The notes under the pieces are model-generated. The model worked only from the letters and a program-made list of their open reading frames with translations, searched no databases and had not been told where the DNA came from. A stretch of DNA of 64,000 nt, taken from Styela clava (taxonomy: Eukaryota; Chordata; Ascidiacea; Stolidobranchia; Styelidae). Numbering within the stretch: the stretch's first letter is position 1; each line of letters begins with the position of its first letter. The stretch covers positions 12,028,001-12,092,000 of the forward strand of contig NC_135262.1 in NCBI RefSeq assembly GCF_964204865.1, in the 5' to 3' direction. The translations under genes and the position numbers were made by a program. Below are positions 35,901 to 45,983 of this stretch, one piece after another.

Positions 35901-38900
35901 GGATATATTGGTTCTGATTTTGCTGGGGTTGTTCATTAAATTCGATTTTGTCGAATAATCAATGTGCTCAAGTTTTTTTTTTATGACATATGAACAACAT
36001 TTGCCGGAGATTTTATTTTTAACTCGTACAATGTATCGAGGTCAGTCTCCTTTACTCCTGAGTTGGTGCGCATGGCCTTGCTTGCTCTTATAAAAACAAA
36101 AAATCAATGCTTCGATATATGGACACGAAAGCTAAAATGAAATAGCATCATAATCGTACAGTATCGGCAGACTGACGCATTTTTTTTAAATTTTGAAATG
36201 AAAAATAAATTCCATATAGCCCACAACAGTTTTTTAAATTAATTAGAGTACAACAATCTTTAACCACTGCAAAATTCAAAGCAATTGGTTCCATAGATAG
36301 AGAAAAGCGACAAAAAGTGAAATTACACCAACAATAACGTAACAATAACATGAAAAAGAAAGCAATTATAGGTACATATCGTGTCCAATAAAATGAAGTT
36401 CCAAAATTGAAATAAAAAACAATTCAAAACAAAGATGCTGACGCGAAGCATTTCTCATAAGTATATATTATTTGGTCCTTCTGGCGTGGAAGTTTTGCAA
36501 TATAATTAGATTCTTCATTTATTTTTTGATGAATACTGTATTATGGATGTTAAAAATGAGAGAAGTGTGTTTTGTTTATCAAAAATTTTAAAAACTAATT
36601 TATTTTTCTCTAATTATAAGCTGTAATTTTTCGCTTGGCTGCAAGATGAAGTTGGTGTAAAAACTCAAGTATATATGTGCATATAGTTAAGAGTTAAAAA
36701 TTTTGGAATGAATAATTCCATAAAGACCACACAAGTCTTTGAAACTAATCAAAGCAAAAGCAATTGGTCTTGTAGTTAATGAGAAACGCGATTTTTTTTT
36801 CTCACAACAAAAAGAAGAATTCCAACTACAACAATAGAACAATAACAAAATGGATATCGGACATGACAAAGGACACGTCCATTTCGCGTCCAATGACGTG
36901 AAAATTTAAAAATTAAAATAAAAAACGATTCAAGTGAAAGTTTTTACACAAAGCGATAAGTATATACAACTTAGTCCTTCGGGGTGCCGAAAGTCAAACA
37001 GAAACCACTCTCAATGATAGTATAAAGAGAAGCCAGATTTTGAAAGAGTTTTCTTCTCCATATTTGTCACAAAATTTCGTTCCTGACATGTTAAAAACAT
37101 ACATACTCTAAAGTTGTAAAAGATTACCCCGCAGTACATTCCATGAATACATTCTTTTATCCTCGATTGAGTACACAATCTTATACATCAGTACGTCGGT
37201 GGACAAAAAAAGTTGATATATTTTCCAAAGACATCGTTCTGTATCCAATACATCTTGGCGTGCATTGGTGTCTAGCTGTCGTTGATTTCATATCGAAACA
37301 AATAAGATATTATGATTCAATGGGTGGAGCCAATCGGGAATGCCTTGAAATCCTAAAAAATTATCTTCTTTGTGAGCACAAGGATAAAAAAGAATCAGAG
37401 ATCAATCTTTCTGACTGGCAACTGTTGTCAATGTCTGATATACCGCAACAAATGAATGGATCAGATTGTGGAGTCTTTGCTTGCAAATTTGCAGAGTATA
37501 TTACTTCTAAATCAGACTTAACATTTTCCCAGCGAGATATGCCTTACTTTCGGCGAGCCATGGTATGGGAAATTATCAACAAAAAACTTCTACGGTGATA
37601 TGACATTGTACTAATATATTTATATCATTTTCGGATCTTGTTTACTTTGGTAACCTTTGTTAAATATTATTATCTGCTTCCCATCCATTATGATATCATT
37701 ATTCTGGCTACCATGCTCCATTGATATATATATATTTTCATTATTGGGGGGGTTGTGTTTCGAAATTTAGAGGGTGGTAAATATTTTGCCAATAGCGATG
37801 AAACTATTTGCAACTTATAAAAATGTGTTATGTATATGACAGACCATCTACTCTACACTGATAAATATATCATTTTCTGAATATTCAAAGACAATTTTAG
37901 CGAAGTTAGGTATTGAAGTCTGGCATCACATCTGGGGAATGTAGGACAATCACTAGGGTTGCCTATTTGGGAAGCTAAAAAACATAAACGAAAGCTGTCA
38001 ATGATAAAAGCTAATCAAATAAATCATATCTTATTCACTTCTAATACGAGGAAGAACAATCTACTTGCGAGCATTGATATGAGGAATACAGTCATGTTTC
38101 GCTGACGTATATTACTCACATATACGTACTGACTTACGTGATATTGATGAAATCCAAATTTCAAAATGCAAGTAGTGTGGGTACATGTACTCGAAATGCT
38201 GATTGCATTCGCAAATTATCAAAAACAACAGTAAAGTCTGTGAAAAAGAATCTCTGTGGTAAATAATATGTCGAACTATCGATTTCTTGTAAAATTAAAA
38301 AAAAAAAAAAATTTAACAAAAATAAAATTTTCAAGATCAAAAATAAACCGAAAATAAAAGAGTAATGAAAAAAAAAAATAAACAACTGTGAAAAAAAAAC
38401 AAATCAAACGACTAGACCGGAAAACACGACCTTTTTTTTTGTCAGCTGTTTTATATTGTAATTTTTTTTTTCAAACCGATGCGCAGCCTGTTGCATTTTA
38501 TTTCTCGCTAAACCTCCAATAACAATCGTTTTTCAATTATTTTAACATACGTCGGTCAGTAAACATACGTTTTTTGAATTTAATTATGTCAACTCAGTTG
38601 TCAATTTTCTACTAAAGTCAGTACATCCTTATGGTTGTTTCCAATCAACAGATGCACAAAACTTAACTACGACATTGCATGATTTCCTAAACACGAAATA
38701 AATTACCACTCTGCATCACTCGGCTCAAAAAAGAAGATTTAAACCCTCATATATATTGCTCAATACTCTAATATATAAACACATACAAAATATACCATAA
38801 ATTTGATGACTAACACATTTGGGAAGCTAAAGAACATAAACGAAAGCTGCCAATGATAAAAGCTAATCAAATAAATCATATCTTATTCACTTCTAATACG

Positions 38901-40562
38901 AGCATTGCTATGAGGAATAGAGTGATGTTTCGCTGACGTATAATACTCACATATACGTACTGACTTACGTAATATTGATGAAATCCAAATTTCAAAATGC
39001 AAGTAGTGTGGGTACATGTACTTGAAATGCTGATTGCATTCACAAATTATCAAAAACAACACATGAGTTCAAATGTACGTAAACAAAAACAAAAAAATTC
39101 CATAGGTGCATGTAAACATACGACAAACCATAAACTTAATGACTAACACACGGTTGACGATATGGTTTTCGAAAATTACGCTATCCCCTGATACCGGAAA
39201 CAATATTACATAACAACTTCCTACGTACCACCATTGCTCAACATTTGCATCATTGATCAACATTTGCTCAACATGTGCAACATTATTTGGGTATTGCTCA
39301 ACATTTGCATCATTGATCAACATTTGCTCAACATGTGCAACATTATTTGGGTATCGAATCCGACCTATACTACTACTTACCTAAATATTGAATTCAATAT
39401 TGTAATGTTCAAATCACAAATGCAATATCAAATTTCGTGGTTGATTCGATTTATTGTAATGGGAAATATTTTGAGCTAGTTCAACAAACTAAAAATAAAG
39501 TAGCTCATTTTGTATATAATATGTTGCCATTCGAATATCTTTTTTATTTTCCCCATTTTATGTCAGATAATTGGATAATTGAAAAATATTTTACGCAGTA
39601 TACAATGTACCAACATCAAGAAATCAGTAATAATTCTGATTATATAACTTCGCTTATAGCACCAACGCATCCTTTGAATGTTCACTAAAAAAATTTTAAA
39701 ATAAAACTGCATATGTTGGCAAACCTCAACAAAAAAATTTTCAATAAACAATTGAGGCAAATTATTTGTTTTAAGAATATAATGTTACTTGCAATTTTTT
39801 GCAAATTCCCAAAATCTTCTCCAGGTTGGCGAAAGAAGTTGATAGTAGTATCTATGCAATCCATTGAAAGCAAGCAACTGTTTTCTAATACTTTTAAACC
39901 AAACTTCTTCGTCGTCCCTAGTCATTAGTATTACCTGTTGAACAAGCAGATTAGTAAATCTTGCTGACTCCTTTTAAAAATCTTTGCAAAAATGTATTGT
40001 GGGACCTCCTGTCATCTAATCTTCTTGTTACAGTCAGTCATAAACTAGAACTTTTTTCTTTCATTTTAAAAATTTTGCATATGCCGGACCAAATTGTCAA
40101 CGTTTGCAACTTGTCACATATATATGAGAGATTATAAATTTCCAGTTGGATTATGTGATTTCAACTTGTTTGTGGTAGTTAGAAATCATAAGATGTTGAG
40201 AAAGATTGTTCATTTATATATATTGGGCTTTTTAACCAACTTCATCAAGTACAAGCTCATACAAGTATATGAACAAATGAAAAACCGAAAGCAATGTAAA
40301 TATATCTAACCTTTGCTTCCGGAAAAACTTCCATCAATTCTTCCCAGAAGTAATACGCTGGAATGTCCACCACAGCATCGACTTCTTTGTACATTACCTG
40401 GAACTGCCCGAAGGTCCATCCTCTGGAAACAAATTTCAAATATTTCGAGGCAAAATTTTCATATGCTTCCGGGAAGTCATGTACTTCGAACCCGAGTTCT
40501 TCTAAAGCAGAATGCATAGTTTTCGTTCCACATTTCGGCATCCCTGCACATATCACCTTCAT
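26907..40562 (-). CDS. Sulfotransferase-like P-loop protein, intact, interrupted by the giant palindrome in intron 2
   Basis: The exons on the minus strand are 40562-40311, 39934-39793, 27557-27445 and 27149-26907 (TGA). They total 750 bp or 249 residues, with phases 0, 1 and 0 as in its relatives. The start is [16 protein letters not shown] (phosphosulfate-binding loop). Exon 1 ends [15 protein letters not shown], exon 2 begins [15 protein letters not shown], exon 3 contains NIAFG...[10 protein letters not shown], and exon 4 contains [15 protein letters not shown] and a hydrophobic tail ([19 protein letters not shown]). The exon-2 donor is GCAAGT, giving a GC-AG intron; it restores the TGT codon seen in all paralogues. 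Intron 2 is 12.2 kb and contains the palindromic element, whose end supplies the acceptor CTACTACTTAG directly before exon 3. No stop or frameshift is seen, so the gene can be functional if intron 2 is removed. Confidence 0.78.
27556..27559. repeat. Target-site duplication, left copy (ACCT)
   Basis: ACCT on the plus strand is AGGT on the host gene's strand. Its AG is the acceptor dinucleotide used before exon 3, and its GT is the first two bases of exon 3. Confidence 0.6.
27584..27703. repeat. Subterminal 60-bp tandem repeat, two units, left arm
   Basis: Two identical 60-bp units lie 24 bp inside the left terminus, containing TTGCACATGTTGAGCAAATG and TTGATCAATGATGCAAATGT then TGAGCA. The mirror copy is at 39235-39354. 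Internally repeated TGTTGAGCAA and TGTTGATCAA words make them candidate transposase-binding sites; this role is inference. Confidence 0.7.
27877..28121. repeat. Internal direct repeat A1 of the left arm
   Basis: The segment from TGTTGTTTTTGATAATTTG to TAGCTTCCCAAAT is repeated in the same orientation at 28709-28973, with a few substitutions and one insertion of about 20 bp. Mirror copies in the right arm are at about 38817-39061 and 37965-38229. It may be a former element end or a tandem duplication. Confidence 0.65.
28709..28973. repeat. Internal direct repeat A2 of the left arm
   Basis: This is the second copy of A1. It includes the additional segment CAAGTAGATTGTTCTTCCTC at about 28871-28890. 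Confidence 0.65.
29340..30188 (-). CDS. SENP1/Ulp1-like SUMO protease carried by the palindrome (left arm)
   Basis: This is a single-exon frame of 282 residues from the first in-frame ATG. The frame stays open upstream to about 30340 without another ATG, so an upstream spliced exon is possible. Residues 1-60 are a basic, Arg/Glu-rich helix. The C48 (Ulp1/SENP) peptidase domain follows, with [33 protein letters not shown], then catalytic His172 ([12 protein letters not shown]), Asp189 (RYYDSMGG), the oxyanion Gln in [12 protein letters not shown] and the nucleophile Cys240. It ends [18 protein letters not shown] as in animal SENP1/2. All catalytic residues are present. SENPs remove SUMO from nuclear proteins and mature SUMO precursors. 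Host SENP genes have many introns, so this intronless form suggests capture through an RNA copy. Ulp1-type proteases are known cargo of several DNA transposon groups. Confidence 0.75.
   Translation of the reverse strand: MLKTYNRRVRQRQAQTRAEETRARLWHEKRKEKDALLAEILHNKLKLQEKKIIEQPTLPKLTSDMSEHINKALVPYPPNQVLSECFNISITREHMSTLFGLNWLNDEIINFYMELIVQRSKVVKDYPAVHSMNTFFYPRLSTQSYTSVRRWTKKVDIFSKDIVLYPIHLGVHWCLAVVDFISKQIRYYDSMGGANRECLEILKNYLLCEHKDKKESEINLSDWQLLSMSDIPQQMNGSDCGVFACKFAEYITSKSDLTFSQRDMPYFRRAMVWEIINKKLLR
33575..33701. repeat. Palindrome spacer: ACATTTGNACCC minisatellite with telomere-like block
   Basis: This unpaired centre holds CCCCGGACAATTGCACC, GCACCTATGGAATTTTTTTG, CATACTAACCCTAACCCATG then GG, and GATATACACATGAG with TTCAAATGTACG. 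The arms' inner ends (33450-33574 and 33702-33826) consist of the same units (ACATTTGCACCC, CCGGACATTTGAACCC). The same module order is found at 10250-10410, outside the element. CTAACCCTAACCC is a two-unit telomere-like run. Confidence 0.65.
37143..37598 (+). pseudogene. SENP-like protease, right-arm copy truncated by 340-bp deletion
   Basis: The 151-codon frame is identical to the C-terminal part of the left-arm copy and keeps His, Asp, Gln and Cys of the active site. Upstream the gene is broken. After MLKTY the sequence jumps at 37103/37106 to TCTAAAGTTGTAAAAG with a 2-bp TA filler, giving MLKTYIL and a stop. The 340 bp missing correspond to 29833-30172. Lost are the N-terminal helix and the [15 protein letters not shown] half of the substrate-binding region, so the residual frame probably cannot fold as a normal SENP domain. 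Confidence 0.75.
39235..39354. repeat. Subterminal 60-bp tandem repeat, two units, right arm
   Basis: This is the mirror image of 27584-27703, with both units preserved exactly. Confidence 0.7.
39379..39382. repeat. Target-site duplication, right copy (ACCT)
   Basis: On the host strand this reads TTT-AGGT-AAGTAG. The AG belongs to the ancestral exon-3 acceptor CAATATTTAG, and GT plus the element's AAGT makes a consensus 5' splice site. Confidence 0.6.
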
Positions 40563-42769
40563 TTTATGTCGTGTTACTGAATTATCACAGTCCAATGAAA
40601 TCTCAACAAAGAAAAGTAGAAGCTAGCTATTACTAACAACTCAACTCTTTAACCTGATATATTTACAACGGTGTTCCAACAAGTACTTCATATTGGAACG
40701 TATGCAGAATGGGTTTCATGTAGTTTAGTACCACATATGCTTCTAGTGGGCGTGGCTTAACAATTTTTAATATATCATTTCTGACCCTACCTGACTACGT
40801 CATCTAAAAATTACGTCACTACGACGTAATATCGCTCTTCAATATCTGCGGCCGTCACCCAAGACGCGCGGACGATCTCAAGGAATCCAGCAAGCTACGT
40901 CGTATATAATGTTATACCATAGTTAACTAAATATAGTTCGCTCACGTATTTTTCGTCTTTGTTTATTTATGTTACACTGTTCTCTCGCTACGCTTGAGTG
41001 AGGCGACACGGTATTCTCTCAGTGCGATATTGTGCTGCGTGCAGTTCTCAGCTACAGCCGATGGAGAATGAGACGGATATAAGTGAATGACATTACCGGG
41101 CCGATGATTATTAATTTGATATACATTTCAGAATATCACAATACTATATTAGAAAGTATTGTATGGAAGTTTACGTGGAGTGGAAAAGCTCGGATGATTA
41201 TTATTATTAAAATATTACTGGACGGCTCAAGATGACAGGATGGTGAATATGAGAAGTCATAAGTGGATATCTAAAAAAAATGAAATAAACCATTGTGTAG
41301 GATGGCTAGAAATTTCATAAATAAATATTGTAATTGTCTTTCTAATGGAAATTTAAATGTACATATTCCTGTATTCTTATATTTCAACTTTGAATTTGAT
41401 AAAAAGCAAAAGGCTGTTATATCCATGTTTTATACTGCCATCAAGGACTTAAAATTCTAACGTAATCAACCTATAAACAAATTTTCAGCATAATCCTTGA
41501 ATTAAACATAACGGTGCTAAATTAAATTCGTTTCAGGTTCAATATAATAACAATTTTGATACTGCTACATTTTGGTCTCCCGTAAGAAGTAAGATTGGTT
41601 TGAAAATGAATCAGAATGTTGTGTTCTATTGGAAAAGATAATTGTCATTTATTTTATTAATTCATGTTCACGGGCAAAGAACTTTCAAGAATGATGTGGT
41701 ATTTCAGCAGTGGAATGGGAATCTATTTCTGTGCTATCCTATTTACTGATTTATCCCTGTGAATACATGGGTATGGATTCCGAATTACTTTAATGAGAGA
41801 AATAAATTTTTAATTCAGTAATTAGTTGAAAAGCAAAGACGGAAGAAATTCTAACTTTAGAACAGTAAATCAGGTTGTTTTCATCTGGTAATGCTGTGGT
41901 GTGTTGAGTCTTTTACAGAATAACCTCAAGGGAGAGTGTGGAGTTACTGAGTCATGTATATGCAGTATACATGATTTTTCAATTTTGGCATAGACGAGTG
42001 AATTAGTGAAACTATACCATACTCTTCCTGTCTTCACAGTTTCGTTAAATGAGTATAAGCATGATTTGAGTAAATTCTGAATGCACTAATTATAACTATG
42101 TAACAGGTCTATTAAATTAGGTAAAACACTTAATTGCATTAATTTATTTGAACATGTCAATGTTTTATTTTCATATTTTAAATGAAAAATAAATAAAAAG
42201 CAGCCCAAGGGATTAGTCCCATTACAGATTACACAACGGAGAATCGTCGAAAAAGTTAAAGGTGGCAACACCACATATAGGAAAGTAAATGCCTCGACAA
42301 CAGTCTGTGACAATTTTCTGCAGATAAAGAAGTCATTCTGCCTATCTGTGCTACAACTTTTGAGAAAAACCCAACACAGTGGGCTCATATTAGAAAAAAA
42401 ATTACTGACCCTTTTTCAAGAGCCACCATTCCAGCCATGTTACAAATTATATTATGACTGCAGGGATGTCCACAGTGAATTTAATATAACTAAAACTCAT
42501 TTGGGGCAGAGCAATATTTTCTTATTATCGGAGTTTGAATAAAAACACAAAGCCGATTTCAACAGGAACAAGCTACGTTAAGGCTAGTTACGGAAGTTTA
42601 AAAGTTGTAGTGTTGTTCTTGAGCCCCCCAGGCAGAGAAATGAATCCAATCTTTTGATCGTGAGTGACAATAACGACGACCCTTTAAGAGTAGTAGTTCG
42701 CTTTTTTAGACAAAAACCTGAAAGTATTCTTCCATTTTTTAATATTGTTTAATGATTATTTTATTTGGT
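40563..42769. other. Upstream region of the palindrome-bearing gene and intergenic DNA
   Basis: No exon is supported. The 100-codon minus frame at 42388-42086 has no recognisable domain. An Asn/Thr-rich plus-strand region opposite it (42190-42340) is also unassigned. Confidence 0.35.
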
Positions 42770-43010
42770 GTTAAAGTGTTGCTCAATTGCAAATGTGTAT
42801 GTGAAAAGTATCCCTGCATAAAAACTTTCGCCACGATTTCTAAAACAATCTCAGATTTACCACTTTGAGATAATTTTTCGAGAAATGAATGTAAAAATGA
42901 TTGTTTTTTATTAGTCATTTAATTTTGGGGCCATAAAAGTACTACATTCCGTTCAGTATTTGAGCATATTATTCGGTCGCAAGATTTAACAATTTTTTTT
43001 TTTTTTTTAA
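42770..43010. repeat. Unit of a repeat that recurs in the 3' flanks of three paralogues
   Basis: A segment with AAGTGTTGCTCAA, CTGCATAAAA, TTCAGTATTTGAGCATAT and GGTCGCAAGA precedes the stop codon side of the gene at 43055. It recurs at 49720-49990 and 52830-52990. In the latter two it is preceded by a hAT-like terminus CAGTGTTTCTCAATCTATGG (49591) or CAGTGTTTCCC (52703), so it is probably a hAT MITE duplicated with the genes. Confidence 0.5.
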
Positions 43011-43054
43011 TTTGGGTCCAAACTCTATAACGTTCAGCGTATTAAACACGTTAT

Positions 43055-45983
43055 TCATTTAATTTTCATTAAATAAACCCCGAAGCATAGAGATACTGCA
43101 AGAAGTATAGATGCATTGGTTAACATTTCTTTTTGAGCTTGCTTCATTGTTGGCATCTCCCAGAGCATATTTGCAAATTCACCTTTCTTGTTTATCCACG
43201 GAAATTTTTTGTCTGGTAAAGGTTTACCAAGAAATTCACACAAAGGTCCCCATCCAAATTTGCAATTGTATACCAGGAGGCGATCTTTTGGACAAGCCTA
43301 CGATGAAAAGAAAATAGGAATCAATTAGTAGACTAAAGAAAATTTTGTTAACAAATTCATGTAAAAATAATTTGGTATTTTATATAGTTCCATTCACTTT
43401 TGTGATTTTGCATATTTCTGGGAAATAAAAAATATTGCCAATGAAATAACTCATATTAAAGTTGTAAAATTTACAAGCTCTTGAAGAATAGAAAACGCCA
43501 AGATCAGTAATTTTACTAACGTGTGTGACGTGGGCAATATGTTTTCTATAAACCAGTTTGTAAGGAAGTTCCGGAGAATTGATTGTGGTAAAATTGATAC
43601 CTCTTGTTGTGTTGAGGCCAATTAAAAAGCCACTTGAGAATAAAAATATTCAAAAATAATCAAAACTTCGAATAAAAACTGACTAGTTCCAATAATCAAT
43701 CAGCGTCACATAATTACAAATTACAAGAATTTTACAAATAAATGGTTCAAATCAGAAATTTTCTAGACCAGATTGAAATGTCAAGTTAAGAAATCTTCTC
43801 TGTTGTTGACATAAGGTTTAGTTTTAAAAGAATTGAAACAACTCTTAGTCAATAACAACGTGTTTGTAAACTTCGGAGCAACTCATTAAATAAATAGAAA
43901 AAGGTCATTTCTGTATTTCATTTTTTTTTGTTTTATAGTTTTGTCTGCTTGTTTATACATTTTAAATAATGGTCGATGAAGAAAATTATAAAGTTTTCTG
44001 TAGCAACTACATTTTTTCATGGAGCATTATATATATTTACCAACGAATATGAAGCATAAATTTGTACACATATAAATTTATTTAAAAATGAAATAATTAT
44101 TCTTTACTTGTAATATCAAACTGGAATAATTATCATTGCCATTTCATAGTGCTCAAATACAAACGACAACACATACGAATATATAAAGTGGTTTTCAACT
44201 TTTCTTTGAATAAGATTCTTTTTAAATGACGAATACTGTAACAATTGACAAAACAACACGTTGAAGACAATGTGAACTGTCTCCCAACAGCGTAATTTAA
44301 TTGCATTCTCCCGCATTCTTTACGTTGCAAGATACTTTGATTTAATTTCTCAAAAACCTCTGTCGATAAACTAATTAAAAATTGTTTTATCATCTCACAT
44401 GGACCATTGCAAAAAGATGCAAATTTTCTCCAAGTTGACGAAAGAAATGGGTAATAGTGACGATGTAAGCCTTTAAAACTATCATTCTGTTTCTTTGCAC
44501 TTTTGTACCAGGTTTCATCATTTTCTCTCACCATCAATATAACCTAATGAAGAAAAAAATAAATCATAATAAAGTAACTATATTCACTGTCTGTTCTGTA
44601 TGTTCGAGTGATTTTTGGGACCTTATATATTCAGTTGTTTGAACTTCTAATAGTTTTTAGTGCTATAACAACACAATATGTCGGCGGAATCCAACCTTGC
44701 CTAAACACAGACAACATTATTAAACTAAAATCCTTTAAAAATACCAGTAGACATTATCATAATGAAGCAGTTTTCTACTGGATATGAATATTGCCCAAAG
44801 TATATTTTCCTCCGGGTGGCCATTATATACAGTCTAGCAGAAACGGAAATAGGCTTTTTTATAAATTAACAGAATTAGTGCAATAAGTTGCAATATATAT
44901 CTGAAAGGCGCATCAGGTGCGAATATATTTGGAATCTTATCTTTTAGCTATACAACCAGAATATGCATATAAAACTCATATTCATCATTTATAACCAGAA
45001 AAATAGACAAATACAGCCAATGCCATATGAAATGACGAGCGCGTTAAAATGGCAAGGATAGTGGAATTTAATTGTGATCAAATTATTGTAAGGCTATTGG
45101 TAATAAGCTGGGGCGCAAACTAGTCACATTAAATTAGTGCAAACTATCATTACTTATGACGCATTTTGTTTAATTTAAAAAGCAAACTTTGATTCGATTA
45201 GTTTATCAAAAAGATTTCAATTTCGTTGTTGTCATTAGCACTTTCCTAATGTTGCTAGCGTTCAGTTGTTGTAGAGCAGTATGGCATAACAGATTACGGC
45301 TCAGTAAACTTATTAATCCACCACACCCGCTGAATTTGTGTGTAATATGGCGGTCGCTAAACCGGCAAAACGTTTTCAACAATGAGCCCAGTCAGTGTCA
45401 GAAATTGATACATGGCACCGGTTGCGACCAATACAAAATTTGAACGATATAAGAGTGTAAATAAAATTTTAAGTGCAAGTAATTAAATGAATATTAATGT
45501 AAAAATAAATGTGGCTGTTGGTGTAAAAAAAGTTATAAGCATATTGTTTACGTATTGCAAATTTTAGTAGAATCGGGAGCTGGGCGTTCGAGATTAGCCA
45601 TGTACAATAGCGAGTTCGTGATTTTTGAGTATAATTCACAACGTCTCAATACGAATGAATTGATATTTTTCACGTTTGGAAGACCGTTTCAGGAAATATG
45701 TAACCGAACGTATCGTGTAAATGTGTCAAACCTTTGCTTCCGGAAACACTTCCATCAATTCCTCCCAAAAGTAATACACTGGACTGGCAACAACTGCATC
45801 GAAATCTTTGTACATTGATTTAAATTCCTCCGAACTCCAGCCTTCGATGGCGAATTTATTATATTTTGAGTTGAAGTGAATAAACGCGTCTTGAAAATCG
45901 CATACCGTATAACCAAGTTCTTCTAGTGCAGAATTCATAGACTTTGTTCCGGATTTGTACATTCCTGCACATATTACTTTCAT
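43055..45983 (-). pseudogene. Sulfotransferase-like gene copy with damaged exon-3 acceptor
   Basis: The exons on the minus strand are 45983-45732, 44543-44399, 43633-43521 and 43297-43055 (TGA). Their lengths of 252, 145, 113 and 243 bp are identical to the intact copy at 53039-54691, and all reading frames are open (exon 1 [16 protein letters not shown]; exon 2 VILMVRENDETWYKS; exon 4 ending LMKIK). The exon-3 acceptor is the defect. Where the paralogue has TTATTAG|GTGG, this copy has ATTCTCAA|GTGG. The nearest AG is one base downstream, and using it gives a TAA four codons on. Unless a cryptic acceptor is used, no full-length protein is made. I therefore call it a probable, recent pseudogene. 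Confidence 0.65.

Larger units (their letters stand above)
27560..39378. mobile_element. 11.8-kb palindromic, introner-like transposable element
   Basis: Left arm 27560-33574 and right arm 33702-39378 are inverse copies. Paired positions sum to 67276 in the inner part and 66938 outside a single 338-bp net deletion, with no other net length change even across long homopolymers. All paired open frames I compared are identical in the two arms. The termini are AAGTAGTAGTATAGG and its complement. They are flanked by ACCT at 27556-27559 and 39379-39382 (AGGT on the host gene's strand), which I take as a 4-bp target duplication. The element lies between exons 2 and 3 of the sulfotransferase-like gene. 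Cargo is a SENP-like protease in each arm. No transposase, integrase or polymerase was seen, so the superfamily is unknown. A sequencing foldback artefact would not explain two different gene flanks joined by a target duplication. Confidence 0.8.

Noticed and set aside
27560-39378. The palindrome as a simple long-read foldback (missed adapter) artefact
   Set aside because: A foldback would return into the reverse complement of the same flank. Here the two outer flanks are different, complementary parts of one gene, joined by a 4-bp direct repeat, and the arms differ by a 340-bp deletion. Read mapping is still needed.
42086-42388. 100-codon minus-strand open frame
   Set aside because: No motif is recognisable on either strand, and no support beyond length.
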